From Planctomycetota bacterium (GTDB lineage Bacteria; Planctomycetota; Planctomycetia; Planctomycetales; Planctomycetaceae): a stretch of DNA of 64,000 nt. The notes under the pieces were generated by a model. The model did no database searches. It saw only the letters and a program-made list of their open reading frames with translations, and was not told the DNA's origin. The DNA is taken from the NCBI GenBank assembly GCA_023417655.1, contig JAEZFD010000069.1:30694-94693 (forward strand), read 5' to 3'. Numbering within the stretch: position 1 is the first letter of the stretch; the number at the start of each line of letters is the position of its first letter. This document shows, one piece after another, positions 15,224 to 25,256 of the stretch. Position numbers and translations under genes: made by a program.

Positions 15224-17254
15224 ATGCGTTTACGACAACTGACATTTGCTCTGGCGCTCAGCCTGTGCAGTTTCTCTTCGCTTTTTGCTCAACCTTCTGC
15301 TTCCGGTGTGAAGCCGGCTCGCGAAATTCCTCCTCCAGGAATCGCTCTGCCGGCGGACCAGAAGGCCCAGCTCAATAAGAAGCGGCTCGAGCTCTCTCGA
15401 AAAATCTCGGCACTGTCACAGAAGAATCAGTCAGAAATCACTGCACTGATTCCGGATGTCGAGATCTTCGCTCGCGCTGTCCAGCTGGCGATTGAAGGCA
15501 ACACTTTCTACACCGAGCAGGATATTGCCAACGCTCACAAACTGCTTGAAACCGGCTTGGCTCGCGCGCAGGAACTGGCGCAGGGGAAGCACAGCTGGAC
15601 CACGCAGACGGGACCCGTCGCCCGGGGATATCGATCTATTCTGGATGGGACCGTTCAACCTTATGGAGTCGTAATTGGTCCCGACGTGAAATTCGACGGA
15701 GCTCCAGTTCGGTGTGACATCTGGTTTCGGGGACGATCCGAGAAGGGACTCGAACTCCAGTTCATCAATGACCGGATGACGAAAGAAGGCGAATACAAGC
15801 TGACTGACGGCATCATGCTGCACCCCATGGGGCGCTACTGCAACGCCAATCGCTTTGCCGGGGAGGTCGACGTCTTCGAAGCACTCGAGCATGCTCGTTC
15901 TCAGTATGCAATTGATGAGAATCGCATTGCCGTCGGTGGGTTCTCGATGGGAGGAGCCGCGTGCTGGGGATTCACTGTCCATTACCCAGGCAAGTGGTTT
16001 GCGTCTTATCCCGGGGCCGGATTCTCCGAGACTTTTCGCTTCCTCGGAATGGATAAGAATCCAGATCGCATCCCAGCGGATTACCAGCAGAAGCTCTGGA
16101 ATCTTTACGACGCCCATGTGCTGGCTGACAACCTGTATGACATCCCGACGATTGCCTATAGCGGCGAGAAGGACGGACAAAAGATGGCCGCCGACATCAT
16201 GGTCGAGTCAGCCGCGAAGTATGGTCTGACGCTGCCGCACGTGATCGGTCCTGATACTGCACACAAACTGCATCCCGACTCAAAGAAGATCATCTCGGAG
16301 CGTTTGGCTCAGCTCGCCGAGAAAGGTCGGAACCGGATGCCTGCAAGTCTGCGCTTCACAACTTACACGCTGAAATACAACAACTGCGCCTGGGTCACGA
16401 TTGATGCTCTGAAGGAACACTGGGCAGAATCCTGGGTCCATGCTGATCTGCAGCCGGAAGAATCTCCCACCGGATTCACGATCAAGACCAAGAACGTCAC
16501 AGGCCTGACAGTCGAGTTCCCCGCTGACATCAGTCCTTTTCCTGCGGTGAAAGAACTGAGCGTGCAGATTGATGGACAGACCGTGACCGGGTTAAGGACC
16601 GGAGCTCAGAAAGAACTGACCGCTCATTTCCAGCTGCAGGGTGACAAGTGGAAAGTTATCTCCGAAAAGGAAGTCCATTCAGGACTCGTCAAGCGTCATG
16701 ATCTGCAGGGACCGATCGACGACGCGTTGATGGGACCATTCCTGTTTGTAAAACCGACGGGCTCATACGTCTCCCCTCAGGTTGGAGAATGGGTGAAATC
16801 CGAAATGGATCGTGCCTCAAAGAACTGGCAGCGCCAGATGCGGGGTCTGGCACGGGTACGTCGTGATGTTGACGTGAACAACGCCGATATCCGTGAGAAC
16901 AACCTCATTCTCTGGGGATGCCCGAAAAGCAATGCACTGATTAAGAAGGTGCTGCCGGATCTCCCGATTCAGTGGTCCGGCTCGGAACTGGTCGTTGGCG
17001 ACAAGCGCTTCCAGCCTGAGAAAGAAGTTCTGGTGATGGTTTACCCCAATCCACTGAATCCAGAACGCTATATCGTCATTAACAGCGGGCTGACCTATCG
17101 GGAGTTCGACTACGAGAACAATGCCCGCCAGACGCCCAAGCTGCCAGACTGGGCCGTGATCGACACAAGCACCCCACCAAATGACGTCGCGCCCGGCAAA
17201 ATTGTGGAGGCCGACTTCTTTGACGAACAGTGGAAAGTGAAAACTGCCCGCTGA
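15224..17254 (+). CDS. Secreted alpha/beta-hydrolase (prolyl-oligopeptidase/esterase-like)
   Basis: A 676-residue exported hydrolase. The signal peptide covers residues 1-21, with a FAQPS cleavage region. After a helical segment (about 35-110) comes an alpha/beta-hydrolase domain whose nucleophile elbow GGFSMGGAACWG has Ser241. A likely acid is in YSGEKDGQK and a His in GPDTAHKLHPDS. A C-terminal region (about 355-676) begins RFTTYTLKYNNCAWVTIDAL and contains a second Rossmann-like stretch (NNLILWGCPKSNALIKKVLP) and DKRFQPEKEVLVMVYPNPL, as in planctomycete S9-family-like esterases. ATG codons at 15212 and 15224 are both possible; the later is preceded by GATGGA at a good distance. The substrate is unknown. 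Confidence 0.8.
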   Translation: MRLRQLTFALALSLCSFSSLFAQPSASGVKPAREIPPPGIALPADQKAQLNKKRLELSRKISALSQKNQSEITALIPDVEIFARAVQLAIEGNTFYTEQDIANAHKLLETGLARAQELAQGKHSWTTQTGPVARGYRSILDGTVQPYGVVIGPDVKFDGAPVRCDIWFRGRSEKGLELQFINDRMTKEGEYKLTDGIMLHPMGRYCNANRFAGEVDVFEALEHARSQYAIDENRIAVGGFSMGGAACWGFTVHYPGKWFASYPGAGFSETFRFLGMDKNPDRIPADYQQKLWNLYDAHVLADNLYDIPTIAYSGEKDGQKMAADIMVESAAKYGLTLPHVIGPDTAHKLHPDSKKIISERLAQLAEKGRNRMPASLRFTTYTLKYNNCAWVTIDALKEHWAESWVHADLQPEESPTGFTIKTKNVTGLTVEFPADISPFPAVKELSVQIDGQTVTGLRTGAQKELTAHFQLQGDKWKVISEKEVHSGLVKRHDLQGPIDDALMGPFLFVKPTGSYVSPQVGEWVKSEMDRASKNWQRQMRGLARVRRDVDVNNADIRENNLILWGCPKSNALIKKVLPDLPIQWSGSELVVGDKRFQPEKEVLVMVYPNPLNPERYIVINSGLTYREFDYENNARQTPKLPDWAVIDTSTPPNDVAPGKIVEADFFDEQWKVKTAR

Positions 17255-17262
17255 ACGGGACT

Positions 17263-17330
17263 CCAACTCTGCAAGTCGCATTCGTGCGAAAGAGACTGCT
17301 TTTCCGTCGAAGCGGAATTCCAGGAGTTGG
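17263..17330 (+). other. Three-stem structured element in the 3' region of the hydrolase gene
   Basis: CCAACTC (17263-17269) pairs with GAGTTGG (17324-17330). Inside are two more hairpins: TCGCA-TTCG-TGCGA (17276-17289) and TTCCG-TCGAAG-CGGAA (17302-17317). The 68-base three-way-junction shape starts nine bases after the stop codon. It is not a tRNA: there is no anticodon-arm geometry and no TTCGANNCC loop. It may stabilise or end the upstream message. The remaining bases to 17589 show nothing further. Confidence 0.4.
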
Positions 17331-17589
17331 CGCGACGGATCTCATCCCCGATGATTGCGGTAGTTCCACTACGATGTGAACGTCGCCATGCCCGATGTAT
17401 GTCGATGGTCATCGTTGGGCGGAACTGCCGTGGCATCCAGGGAAACAGATTATTCTGAGTTTTGAACAGACGCCGAAAACGCGCTCGCAGTTACAGACTG
17501 TGTCAGCGCGCCTCGCGGCGGTGCTGGTCGTCATCCTGTGAGTTTCGCACGGAATCCGTTCGAGACCAACTTGCAGAAAGCTGTCAAAG

Positions 17590-20500
17590 ATGCGGCTGTC
17601 TCGCTCTATGGCCGGTTTTGATCACAGAAGTCGGGACCTACTTCCGAACGCAGTACCTGACACCGCCATCAGTCATCGACTCGTTGCGACTCTGTGTTGC
17701 ACGGTCGTGCTGCTGCTCCTCATCGCCAGTCCAATTCGCGCGCAGTCCGACAACGACGCATCACGCGTGAATTTACCGTTGAACGATCCCGGCTGGCTCC
17801 CGAAAGGAGAGGACGGGCAGCCTCTCAATCTCGACTTCGAGACGGGAACTCTGAAGGACTGGACGGCCACGGGGCGAGCGTTCGCCGGACAACCGGTCAA
17901 GGGAAACATCGATCCCAAGCGTCCGCACGGGGCCAAGAAGCGGAGCCTGCATACTGGCAATTACTGGATCGGCGGGTTCGAGAAAGTCGGCGATCAGCCA
18001 CATGGAACACTGACTTCGGTTCCTTTCGTAGTCGATGGGCCGTGGTGCAGTTTTCTGATCGGAGGCGGAAATCATCGCCAGACTCGAGTTGAATTGCTGC
18101 TTGCCAGTGATGACTCCGTTATCGCTGTCGCACTGGGCAACAACGAAGAGGAGATGGAACCGGTCGTTCTGAATCTGGAGAAGTATCTGGGTCAGAAGAT
18201 CTTCATCCGGCTGACAGATGCACACTCCGGAGGCTGGGGTCACGTCAACTTCGACGACTTTCGTCTCTACAAGGAACGACCCAAGTTTCCGCCACCTGAA
18301 ATTCTCGCCGGGCCCGCCCCGAGTAACGAGGTCTATCCCTACCAGAATCTCTCAGGCGACGAGGCCGCGCGTCTAATGCAGGTCCCGCAAGGATTTCGTG
18401 TCCAATGTGCCGCGCAGGAACCACTCGTCCGTCAACCTGTCGCGATGGCGATTGATGACCGCGGGCGAGTCTGGATCGCCGAGGCTTATGCCTATCCCCA
18501 GCGCGACCCGGAAGGGACTGGACGGGATCGGATCCTGATTTTTGAAGACACCGATCTCGACGGCATTCTGGACAAGCGCACGATCTTCGTGGACGGCCTG
18601 AATCTGATTACCGGAATGGAAGTCGGTTTCGGCGGCGTCTGGGTCGGCGCTGCACCTTATCTCCTGTTCATTCCCGACCGGAATCAAAATGATATTCCCG
18701 ATCACCACGAACCGGGTGCGTACATTCCTCCTGCTCCGGAAGGACTGCAATTCCCCAAGGATGTCCCGCCCGGCGTTGAGGTCGTGCTCGATGGTTGGGG
18801 ATTTCAGGACACCCATGAAACCCTGAATTCGTTTGCCTGGGGACCGGATGGATGGCTCTACGGCTGCCATGGAGTCTTTACCCATTCTAAAGTAGGTCCG
18901 CCGGGAACTCCGGAAGCAGATCGAGTTCCGATCAATGCTGGATTCTGGCGATTCCATCCCTCCCGTCGAAAGTTCGAACTCTTCGCACAGGGAACAAGTA
19001 ACCCCTGGGGAATCGACTGGAACCGGTATGGCGACATGTTCGCGACCGCATGCGTGATTCCTCACCTGTATTACGTCATTCCAGGAGGTCGCTATCAGCG
19101 ACAGGCAGGGCCGCACTTCAATCTGAACACGTATGACGACATCAAGACGATTGCCCGCCACCGACACTACGTCGGTAACCAATGGAATCAGAGTGACCGT
19201 AACTCCTCAGATGATGTCGGGGGCGGGCATGCACACGCCGGAGCGATGATCTATCAGGGAGGGGCTTGGCCGTCTGAGTACGACGGGAAGCTCTTCATGA
19301 ATAATGTTCACGGAAACCGCGTGAACGTCGATGTCCTCATCCCAGAAGGCTCAGGTTATGCCGGGGACCGAAACCCTGACTTTCTGCTGACAGGTGACAA
19401 GTGGTCGCAAATGCTTGCCATTGCGACGGGCCCGGATGGTCAGGTCTGGATTACTGACTGGTACGATCAGGAACAATGCCATCGCAATGAAGAAGGGCTC
19501 CACGACCGGAGTAATGGGCGGATCTATCGCGTCAGCTATGGGGACGCCAAACCAGTCGAAGTCAATTTGAAGGAACTGAACAATGCCGATCTGATCGAGC
19601 AGTCGATCTCGGCTCCTAATGATTGGTACGTTCGCCACGCCCGTAGGCTGATTCAGGAACGTTCTCTGGTCAATCCCGGGATCCTCGACCATGTCTCGCT
19701 ACTGGACCGAATCCAGCAGGAAGAGGATGTCAAAGTCCTGCGAAAACTGTGGTTGCTGGAGTCGGCTGGGCAGTTTGAAAAACTTCCAGAACTGGAGATC
19801 ACGCGGCTCCTTTCTCATCCGTCCCCACAAGTTCGGTCCTGGGTTGTGCGCCTTCTCGCGGATCACCTCACGCCAGAAGGCCTGACCACATGGCAACTCG
19901 AACAATTTGTAGAACTCGCGACCCATGATCCTTCGCCCGTCGTACGACTGTCGATTGCATCAGCGACTCAACGGCTGCCGTTCGAACAGCGCTGGCCAAT
20001 CCTTCAGCGACTGGTTGCGCATCCAGAAGATGCACAGGATCACAACATCCCGTTGATGGACTGGTATGCGATGGAACCGTTAGCGGACGTGGATCCACAA
20101 CGGGCGCTGGCTCTCGGTCTGCTCGCCGGCGAGACGATCCCCCTGCTCCGCGATTTCATGATTCGTCGCCTTGGAAGTGCGCGTCCGGAAGATGCGCTGG
20201 CCCTGCTCCTCTCTGGGCTGAAAGCAGCGAAGAATGATGATGTGCGGCTGACGTTCCTCAAGGGAATGCGTGGTGCCATGTCTGGCGTTCGCAACGTCCG
20301 CGCCCCTGCCGGTTGGAAAGAGGTCTATCAGGAACTGATTGAGTCCGGTGTCGCTTCTCGCAATTTCGACGTTTACCTGTACGCTCTCGGTTTGGGAGCC
20401 CGCTTCGGAGATCAGGACGCCGCAAAAGATTTGCGTCAGATCGTGCTGGACGAGGCCGGACCGCTTGCCGAGCGTCGCGTCGCTTTCAACTTCATGCTGA

Positions 20501-23082
20501 ACGATCGTGACCCGCAGCTTGCCGAAGTCGCAGGACAACTGCTCTCCGGGGGTTCGATGCGTGGTGAAGCTGTCCGGGCTCTCTCACGAGTGGACAGTGC
20601 AGCTCTGGCGCGAGCGGTCATTGAGGCCTACAAAAGTCTCCCTCCTCTGGAGCAGGCTGATGCGAGGAATGCGCTTTCCAGCCGCGTCTCCTCCGCCCGG
20701 GAGTTTATGACCGCGATCGGAATGAACCGCATTCCACCGTCCGATCTCTCAGCCGAGCAGGTTCGTCAGCTCCGCAATCTCAACTCGCGAGAGATCGATG
20801 CATCACTGGAAAAACACTGGGGACAGGTTCGCGATTTACATGAAAGTGTCCCGGAGCAGCTGAGCCGATACAAGGCCTTGATTGAGGATCCAAATGGACC
20901 GGCTCCGAACAGAGAACTGGGAAGAAATGTCTTTTCCAGAACCTGCCAGCAATGCCATACGCTCTTCGGGACGGGTGGAAAAGTGGGGCCGGACATCACC
21001 GGGGCGAACCGCACCAACCTGGATTACCTGCTGACGAACATCATCGATCCGAGTGCGGTCATGGCACAGGAGTACCGCCCTTGGACTCTTGTGATGGATG
21101 ATGGCCGTGTCATTACCGGCATGCTGAAGGAAGAAGATGACAACAAGGTCGTCGTGCAGACGACAACAGAACTGTTGACGCTGGCGAAAGACGAGATCGA
21201 AGCCCGTAAATCGGGGGATCGTTCGATGATGCCCGATGGACTGTTGAATAAGCTGTCACCGCTCGAGATTCGCTCTCTGATCGACTATCTCTCAGGTCCG
21301 GGTCAGGTCCCAATTCTCGCGACCCCCAATCTGCTCTCCCAGTTCTTCGACGGTCACAGCCTGCAAGGCTGGCACTCACTACCTGCCGGAATTGAAGCAG
21401 ACTGGACTGTCGACAACGGCGAACTCATTGGCCGTTCTGACGGCAAACACCTGATCTCGCTCGTGAATGAACTCTCATTCGGAAACTTCAATCTCACCGG
21501 AGAGTTTCAGGTCGTCGGAGGACGTGGGGAAGTCGCTGCGATCTTCCGTGGACAGATGATTGAGAACGGTCAGTTAAGAGGATATCAGCTGCTTGCCGAC
21601 GAACAGGCACAGGTTGAGCTGATCGAAGCCAACGGCCGGGGTCTTCTGGCAACCGGAAGTCGTCTGAGTGATGTCGGGACCGGGAAGTGGCATTCCTTCA
21701 GGATCACCGCGATTGGCAGCCGCGTTCAATCATCCGTCGATGGAAAGGTTGTCAGTGATTTCATTGATATTCCCGGTTCCCGTCAGGGGATCATTGCCTG
21801 GCAGCTGCTCCCCGGTGCGCCAGTGGAACTTCGACTCAAAAACCTTAAGGTCGAACTTCGAGAACCGTTGCCGACATATGCTCTGACAGGAAGCAATCCT
21901 CTCGGCTGGCCTGAATCAATCCCTGCATCTCAGAATGTAAAAATCAGCTGGAAGAAATATCAGTTGGATCCTGCATTTCGCTCGGAAGGCTGTGCCGTCG
22001 CTGACATCGACAACGATGGGAATCTGGATGTCGTGGCAGGCCCTCAATGGTATCGCCAGGAGGCGGACGGCAAGTGGACGACTCATTCCATCCTTGCGGA
22101 TCCGCCTGAGTTCGCCCCCTCACGATACAGCGAATCGTTCCTGAATTTCGCGCAGGATCTCGATGAAGACGGTTGGGTCGACGCCATCGTGGTTGGCATC
22201 CCCGGCGGGGCGACGACCTGGTTCCGTAACCCAGGCGGAATGACGGGCGAGGATGTCCCGACGGAGTGGCAGAAGCAGACTGTGATTTCTGTCACGACGA
22301 ACGAGGGGCCGCTCTACACCGGGCTCTTGGGGAACGGGCGACGCGTCCTCGTCTCAGGTGTTGAAAATAATGTGATGGCCTACTCCCAGCCGCAGTCGTT
22401 TCCGCTGGCCCCGTGGAAGATCAATTCCATTTCCACGAGCGGAGCCCCTGGAACGGACCGGTACTCACATGGTCTCGGGGCGGGTGACATCAACGGCGAC
22501 GGCCGCGCCGACGTCATTACTACGGCGGGATGGTGGGAGCAGCCTGCCGCCCAGTCCCGCAATGCGTGGCGATTCCACCCTGCAACGCTGGGACAGCCTT
22601 GCGCAAACATGTACGCCTACGACTTCAATGGGGATGGCCGGAACGATGTCCTCTCTTCCTCGGCCCATTCCTTTGGAATCTGGTGGCATGCGCAAGGACC
22701 CGAGTCTGAACCGGAACAGACGCGATGGAAGAGCTATCTGATCGATGACTCGATTTCACAGACACATGCTCTCGTTCTCGCGGATATCAACGGCGACGGG
22801 CTGCCTGATTTTGTCACCGGCCGACGGCATTGGGCTCACAATGGAAATGATCCCGGTGAAGATCAACCCGCCGTGCTCTGCTGGTTTGAATTCCAGCGAA
22901 CTCCAGAGGGTCCACGGTGGAAGAAGCACCTCATTGATGACAACAGCGGAGTGGGAACACAATTTGAAGTGGCAGACGTGAATCGCGACGGGCTGTTAGA
23001 TATTGTGACGTCCAACAAGCTGGGGACCTACGTCTTCATTCAGCAGCGGGCAGCCAATGCGGAACCCGCTCAAAGTGAGTGA
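17590..23082 (+). CDS. Giant secreted PVC-type dehydrogenase-like haem protein with HEAT, DUF1080 and FG-GAP regions
   Basis: An 1830-residue exported protein joining several domains. A signal anchor is at about residues 30-55 (LVATLCCTVVLLLLIASPIRAQ). Residues about 75-225 are jelly-roll-like (FETGTLKDW to GHVNFDDFRLY), as in carbohydrate-binding modules. Residues about 245-690 are the PVC membrane-bound-dehydrogenase propeller (AMAIDDRGRVWIAEAYAYP, ENDLDGILDKR-type repeats). HEAT-like helical repeats cover about 700-1080. The planctomycete haem-binding domain has CQQCH at 1119-1123 and KVGPDITGANR after it, with a distal Met probably in VMAQEYRPW. DUF1080 follows at about 1250-1420 (LSQFFDGHSLQGW), then FG-GAP/VCBS calcium-binding repeats such as VADIDNDGNLDVVAG from 1470 to the end. 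It probably oxidises a sugar or alcohol outside the cell and passes electrons to its haem. No strong ribosome binding site is seen. Confidence 0.85.
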   Translation: MRLSRSMAGFDHRSRDLLPNAVPDTAISHRLVATLCCTVVLLLLIASPIRAQSDNDASRVNLPLNDPGWLPKGEDGQPLNLDFETGTLKDWTATGRAFAGQPVKGNIDPKRPHGAKKRSLHTGNYWIGGFEKVGDQPHGTLTSVPFVVDGPWCSFLIGGGNHRQTRVELLLASDDSVIAVALGNNEEEMEPVVLNLEKYLGQKIFIRLTDAHSGGWGHVNFDDFRLYKERPKFPPPEILAGPAPSNEVYPYQNLSGDEAARLMQVPQGFRVQCAAQEPLVRQPVAMAIDDRGRVWIAEAYAYPQRDPEGTGRDRILIFEDTDLDGILDKRTIFVDGLNLITGMEVGFGGVWVGAAPYLLFIPDRNQNDIPDHHEPGAYIPPAPEGLQFPKDVPPGVEVVLDGWGFQDTHETLNSFAWGPDGWLYGCHGVFTHSKVGPPGTPEADRVPINAGFWRFHPSRRKFELFAQGTSNPWGIDWNRYGDMFATACVIPHLYYVIPGGRYQRQAGPHFNLNTYDDIKTIARHRHYVGNQWNQSDRNSSDDVGGGHAHAGAMIYQGGAWPSEYDGKLFMNNVHGNRVNVDVLIPEGSGYAGDRNPDFLLTGDKWSQMLAIATGPDGQVWITDWYDQEQCHRNEEGLHDRSNGRIYRVSYGDAKPVEVNLKELNNADLIEQSISAPNDWYVRHARRLIQERSLVNPGILDHVSLLDRIQQEEDVKVLRKLWLLESAGQFEKLPELEITRLLSHPSPQVRSWVVRLLADHLTPEGLTTWQLEQFVELATHDPSPVVRLSIASATQRLPFEQRWPILQRLVAHPEDAQDHNIPLMDWYAMEPLADVDPQRALALGLLAGETIPLLRDFMIRRLGSARPEDALALLLSGLKAAKNDDVRLTFLKGMRGAMSGVRNVRAPAGWKEVYQELIESGVASRNFDVYLYALGLGARFGDQDAAKDLRQIVLDEAGPLAERRVAFNFMLNDRDPQLAEVAGQLLSGGSMRGEAVRALSRVDSAALARAVIEAYKSLPPLEQADARNALSSRVSSAREFMTAIGMNRIPPSDLSAEQVRQLRNLNSREIDASLEKHWGQVRDLHESVPEQLSRYKALIEDPNGPAPNRELGRNVFSRTCQQCHTLFGTGGKVGPDITGANRTNLDYLLTNIIDPSAVMAQEYRPWTLVMDDGRVITGMLKEEDDNKVVVQTTTELLTLAKDEIEARKSGDRSMMPDGLLNKLSPLEIRSLIDYLSGPGQVPILATPNLLSQFFDGHSLQGWHSLPAGIEADWTVDNGELIGRSDGKHLISLVNELSFGNFNLTGEFQVVGGRGEVAAIFRGQMIENGQLRGYQLLADEQAQVELIEANGRGLLATGSRLSDVGTGKWHSFRITAIGSRVQSSVDGKVVSDFIDIPGSRQGIIAWQLLPGAPVELRLKNLKVELREPLPTYALTGSNPLGWPESIPASQNVKISWKKYQLDPAFRSEGCAVADIDNDGNLDVVAGPQWYRQEADGKWTTHSILADPPEFAPSRYSESFLNFAQDLDEDGWVDAIVVGIPGGATTWFRNPGGMTGEDVPTEWQKQTVISVTTNEGPLYTGLLGNGRRVLVSGVENNVMAYSQPQSFPLAPWKINSISTSGAPGTDRYSHGLGAGDINGDGRADVITTAGWWEQPAAQSRNAWRFHPATLGQPCANMYAYDFNGDGRNDVLSSSAHSFGIWWHAQGPESEPEQTRWKSYLIDDSISQTHALVLADINGDGLPDFVTGRRHWAHNGNDPGEDQPAVLCWFEFQRTPEGPRWKKHLIDDNSGVGTQFEVADVNRDGLLDIVTSNKLGTYVFIQQRAANAEPAQSE

Positions 23083-23095
23083 ACGTTGAGAACTG

Positions 23096-23161
23096 AAAAC
23101 CGGGAACCACAGGTTCATGTTCGATCATCATGAATCGACCGAACATGGTTCTTCCGGTTTT
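23096..23161 (+). terminator. Long terminator hairpin of the giant haem protein gene
   Basis: AAAACCGG (23096-23103) pairs with CCGGTTTT (23154-23161), with an inner CATGTTCG/CGAACATG stem; the right arm ends in TTTT. It lies 14 bases after the stop codon and separates this gene from the DUF1080-ThuA gene. Confidence 0.75.
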
Positions 23162-23298
23162 GCGGACGGCCCCCTTCATGACGCGTCTCAGGAGAGATCC
23201 TCATTCGCGGGCTGACAACGGCGCGGTGTTGAAGATTGAGATGTCTCAATTCCTTTGACGTGGTCAATTATGTATCCCTCCAGAGAGAAGGCGAGTCT

Positions 23299-25113
23299 AT
23301 GCAGCGTCTCTGTTCGCGGCTCACTGAGCTGACGTATTTTTCGGCATTCCTGCTGTCGCTTGTCATCAGCAGCCACATGCTGCAGGCGGCGACTCCCGGA
23401 GTTTCACTTTTTAACGGGAAGAATCTCGACGGCTGGGTACAGCGCGGGGGGAAGGCAGTCTACACAGTCGAAAACGGAGAAATCGTCGGCACCTCGGTTC
23501 CGAATACAACGAACAGCTTTCTTTGTACCGACCGCGACTATACGAACTTTATTCTCGACGTCGATGTGAAAGTCGATCCCAGCTTGAATTCCGGGATCCA
23601 GTTCCGCTCGAACGTCTATGACCAGCCGAAATCCTACGAGTCAAAAGACAAGAACGGCGCGCAGCACGTCATTACCGTCACGCCGGGACGCGTCCACGGG
23701 TATCAGGCAGAAATCGACCCGTCTTCCCGGGCATGGTCCGGCGGAATCTATGATGAGGGTCGCCGCGGCTGGCTCTACAGCCCGATTGGAGAGGAGAAAG
23801 CTCAGGCACGCGCCGCATTCAAGAACAACGAGTGGAATCACTACCGGATCGAAGCCAATGGCCCTTCGATCAAAGTCTGGGTGAATAATGTACTGGTCAC
23901 AGATTTGAATGATGCCATGACCAGCACCGGTTTCATCGCCCTGCAGGTGCATGGAATCGGTCAATCCACCGAGAAGGCCGGCCGACAGATCCGCTGGAAG
24001 AACATTACTCTTCAGGAACTGCCAGGCTCAGCGCAGTCGGCGACGTCCGCTCAGGCTCCGGCCGCTCCCGCAGCAGAAGGAGCCAAGGCCGAGCAGTGGC
24101 TCCATTACCCCGGCAAGAACGGACCAGGCGCCGGTAAGAAGGTCGTTCTGATCTCAGGCGACGAAGAATACCGCTCTGAAGAAGCCCTGCCGCAGCTCGC
24201 CAAGATCCTCTCCCAGCACCATGGCTTTGACTGCACCGTTCTGTTCTCGATCGATCCAGAGACGGGTTTTGTGAATCCGGCTGCAACAAACAACATTCCC
24301 GGGACGCAGGTTCTGAATGATGCGGACCTGATGGTGATTTTCACGCGATTCCGCGATCTGCCCGACGAGCAGATGAAGCCGATTGATAACTACCTGAAAT
24401 CCGGCCGACCTGTTCTCGGAATCCGCACTGCGACACATGCCTTTAATCCTCCTGCGAACAGCGCCTGGTCGCACTATGCAAATGGATATCAGGCCAAAGA
24501 CGGAGAGTCCGCTGACGGGAAAGATCAATGGCTCGACGGATTCGGACGAGTCGTTCTGGGTGAACGCTGGCACACGCACCATGGCTCGCACAAGCATCAG
24601 AGCACACGTGGTTTCATCAACCCAGGGGCTGAAGATCACCCGATTCTTCGCGGAATTCGTGATGGAGAAATTTGGGGTTCGTCAGATGTCTATGGAGTTC
24701 GCCTCCCCCTCCCCGGCGATTCTTATCCGCTGATTCTGGGACAGGTCGTCAATCGCACCGGCGAATATGACAAGGATGATCTCTTCTATGGATTGCGGCC
24801 GACGGATGATGAAGCCGATCCGAAGCTGAACGATCCGATGATGCCCATTGTTTGGACCAAGACATATCAGGTCCCTGGGGGCAAGAATGGCAAGTCGATG
24901 ACATCGACCATCGGTGCCGCTGTGGATCTTCTGAACGAAGCAGTCCGTAAGGAACTGGTCAACGGAGCGTTCTATCTGGTCGGCTTGTCCGAATTCATTC
25001 CAGAGAAAGGGTGCGAAGTCGGCCTTGTTGGCGATTACAAGCCATCCAAGTATGAGTTCCGTGACAAGAAGACTTGGAACGCAGCGAAAAAGACGGTCGC
25101 CGATTTTAAATAG
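23299..25113 (+). CDS. Secreted DUF1080 (3-keto-disaccharide hydrolase-like) - ThuA fusion
   Basis: A 604-residue exported two-domain protein. The signal peptide spans residues 1-31 (hydrophobic core FSAFLLSLVISS, end LQAATPG). Residues about 35-245 are a DUF1080/LamG-like jelly roll: SLFNGKNLDGWVQRGG, LNSGIQFRSNV and WNHYRIEANG are typical. An Ala/Pro linker (about 250-270) leads to a ThuA-like class I amidotransferase-fold domain (about 280-590), with VVLISGDEEYRSEEALPQLA, DLMVIFTRFRDLP and GRPVLGIRTATHAF. Characterised relatives of these domains act on 3-keto-glycosides and trehalose-type sugars, so an extracellular glycan-cleavage role is likely. AGAAGGCGAG precedes the ATG at 23299. It follows the giant dehydrogenase-like gene, which carries its own DUF1080, suggesting a shared oxidise-then-cleave route. 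Confidence 0.87.
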   Translation: MQRLCSRLTELTYFSAFLLSLVISSHMLQAATPGVSLFNGKNLDGWVQRGGKAVYTVENGEIVGTSVPNTTNSFLCTDRDYTNFILDVDVKVDPSLNSGIQFRSNVYDQPKSYESKDKNGAQHVITVTPGRVHGYQAEIDPSSRAWSGGIYDEGRRGWLYSPIGEEKAQARAAFKNNEWNHYRIEANGPSIKVWVNNVLVTDLNDAMTSTGFIALQVHGIGQSTEKAGRQIRWKNITLQELPGSAQSATSAQAPAAPAAEGAKAEQWLHYPGKNGPGAGKKVVLISGDEEYRSEEALPQLAKILSQHHGFDCTVLFSIDPETGFVNPAATNNIPGTQVLNDADLMVIFTRFRDLPDEQMKPIDNYLKSGRPVLGIRTATHAFNPPANSAWSHYANGYQAKDGESADGKDQWLDGFGRVVLGERWHTHHGSHKHQSTRGFINPGAEDHPILRGIRDGEIWGSSDVYGVRLPLPGDSYPLILGQVVNRTGEYDKDDLFYGLRPTDDEADPKLNDPMMPIVWTKTYQVPGGKNGKSMTSTIGAAVDLLNEAVRKELVNGAFYLVGLSEFIPEKGCEVGLVGDYKPSKYEFRDKKTWNAAKKTVADFK

Positions 25114-25177
25114 TCAGTGAACTCACCGGACGACCGCGCTGACGCTTCCCGTCAACTCAGTCCGTTGTGAATGAAAG

Positions 25178-25217
25178 AGTCCCGCCGCCTCGGACCTGAG
25201 ACGGCGGGACTTCTTAT
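25178..25217 (+). terminator. Intrinsic terminator of the DUF1080-ThuA gene
   Basis: AGTCCCGCCG (25178-25187) pairs with CGGCGGGACT (25202-25211) and is followed by TCTTATT. It lies 65 bases after the stop, between convergent genes. Confidence 0.65.
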
Positions 25218-25256
25218 TGATGGCGCCGTCAGCTACCTGCAATGGCGATTGAATCC

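Noticed and set aside
17263..17330. tRNA-like element
   Set aside because: The closing stem has seven pairs, but there is no D arm, anticodon arm or T-loop consensus and no CCA-type end; kept only as a structured element.
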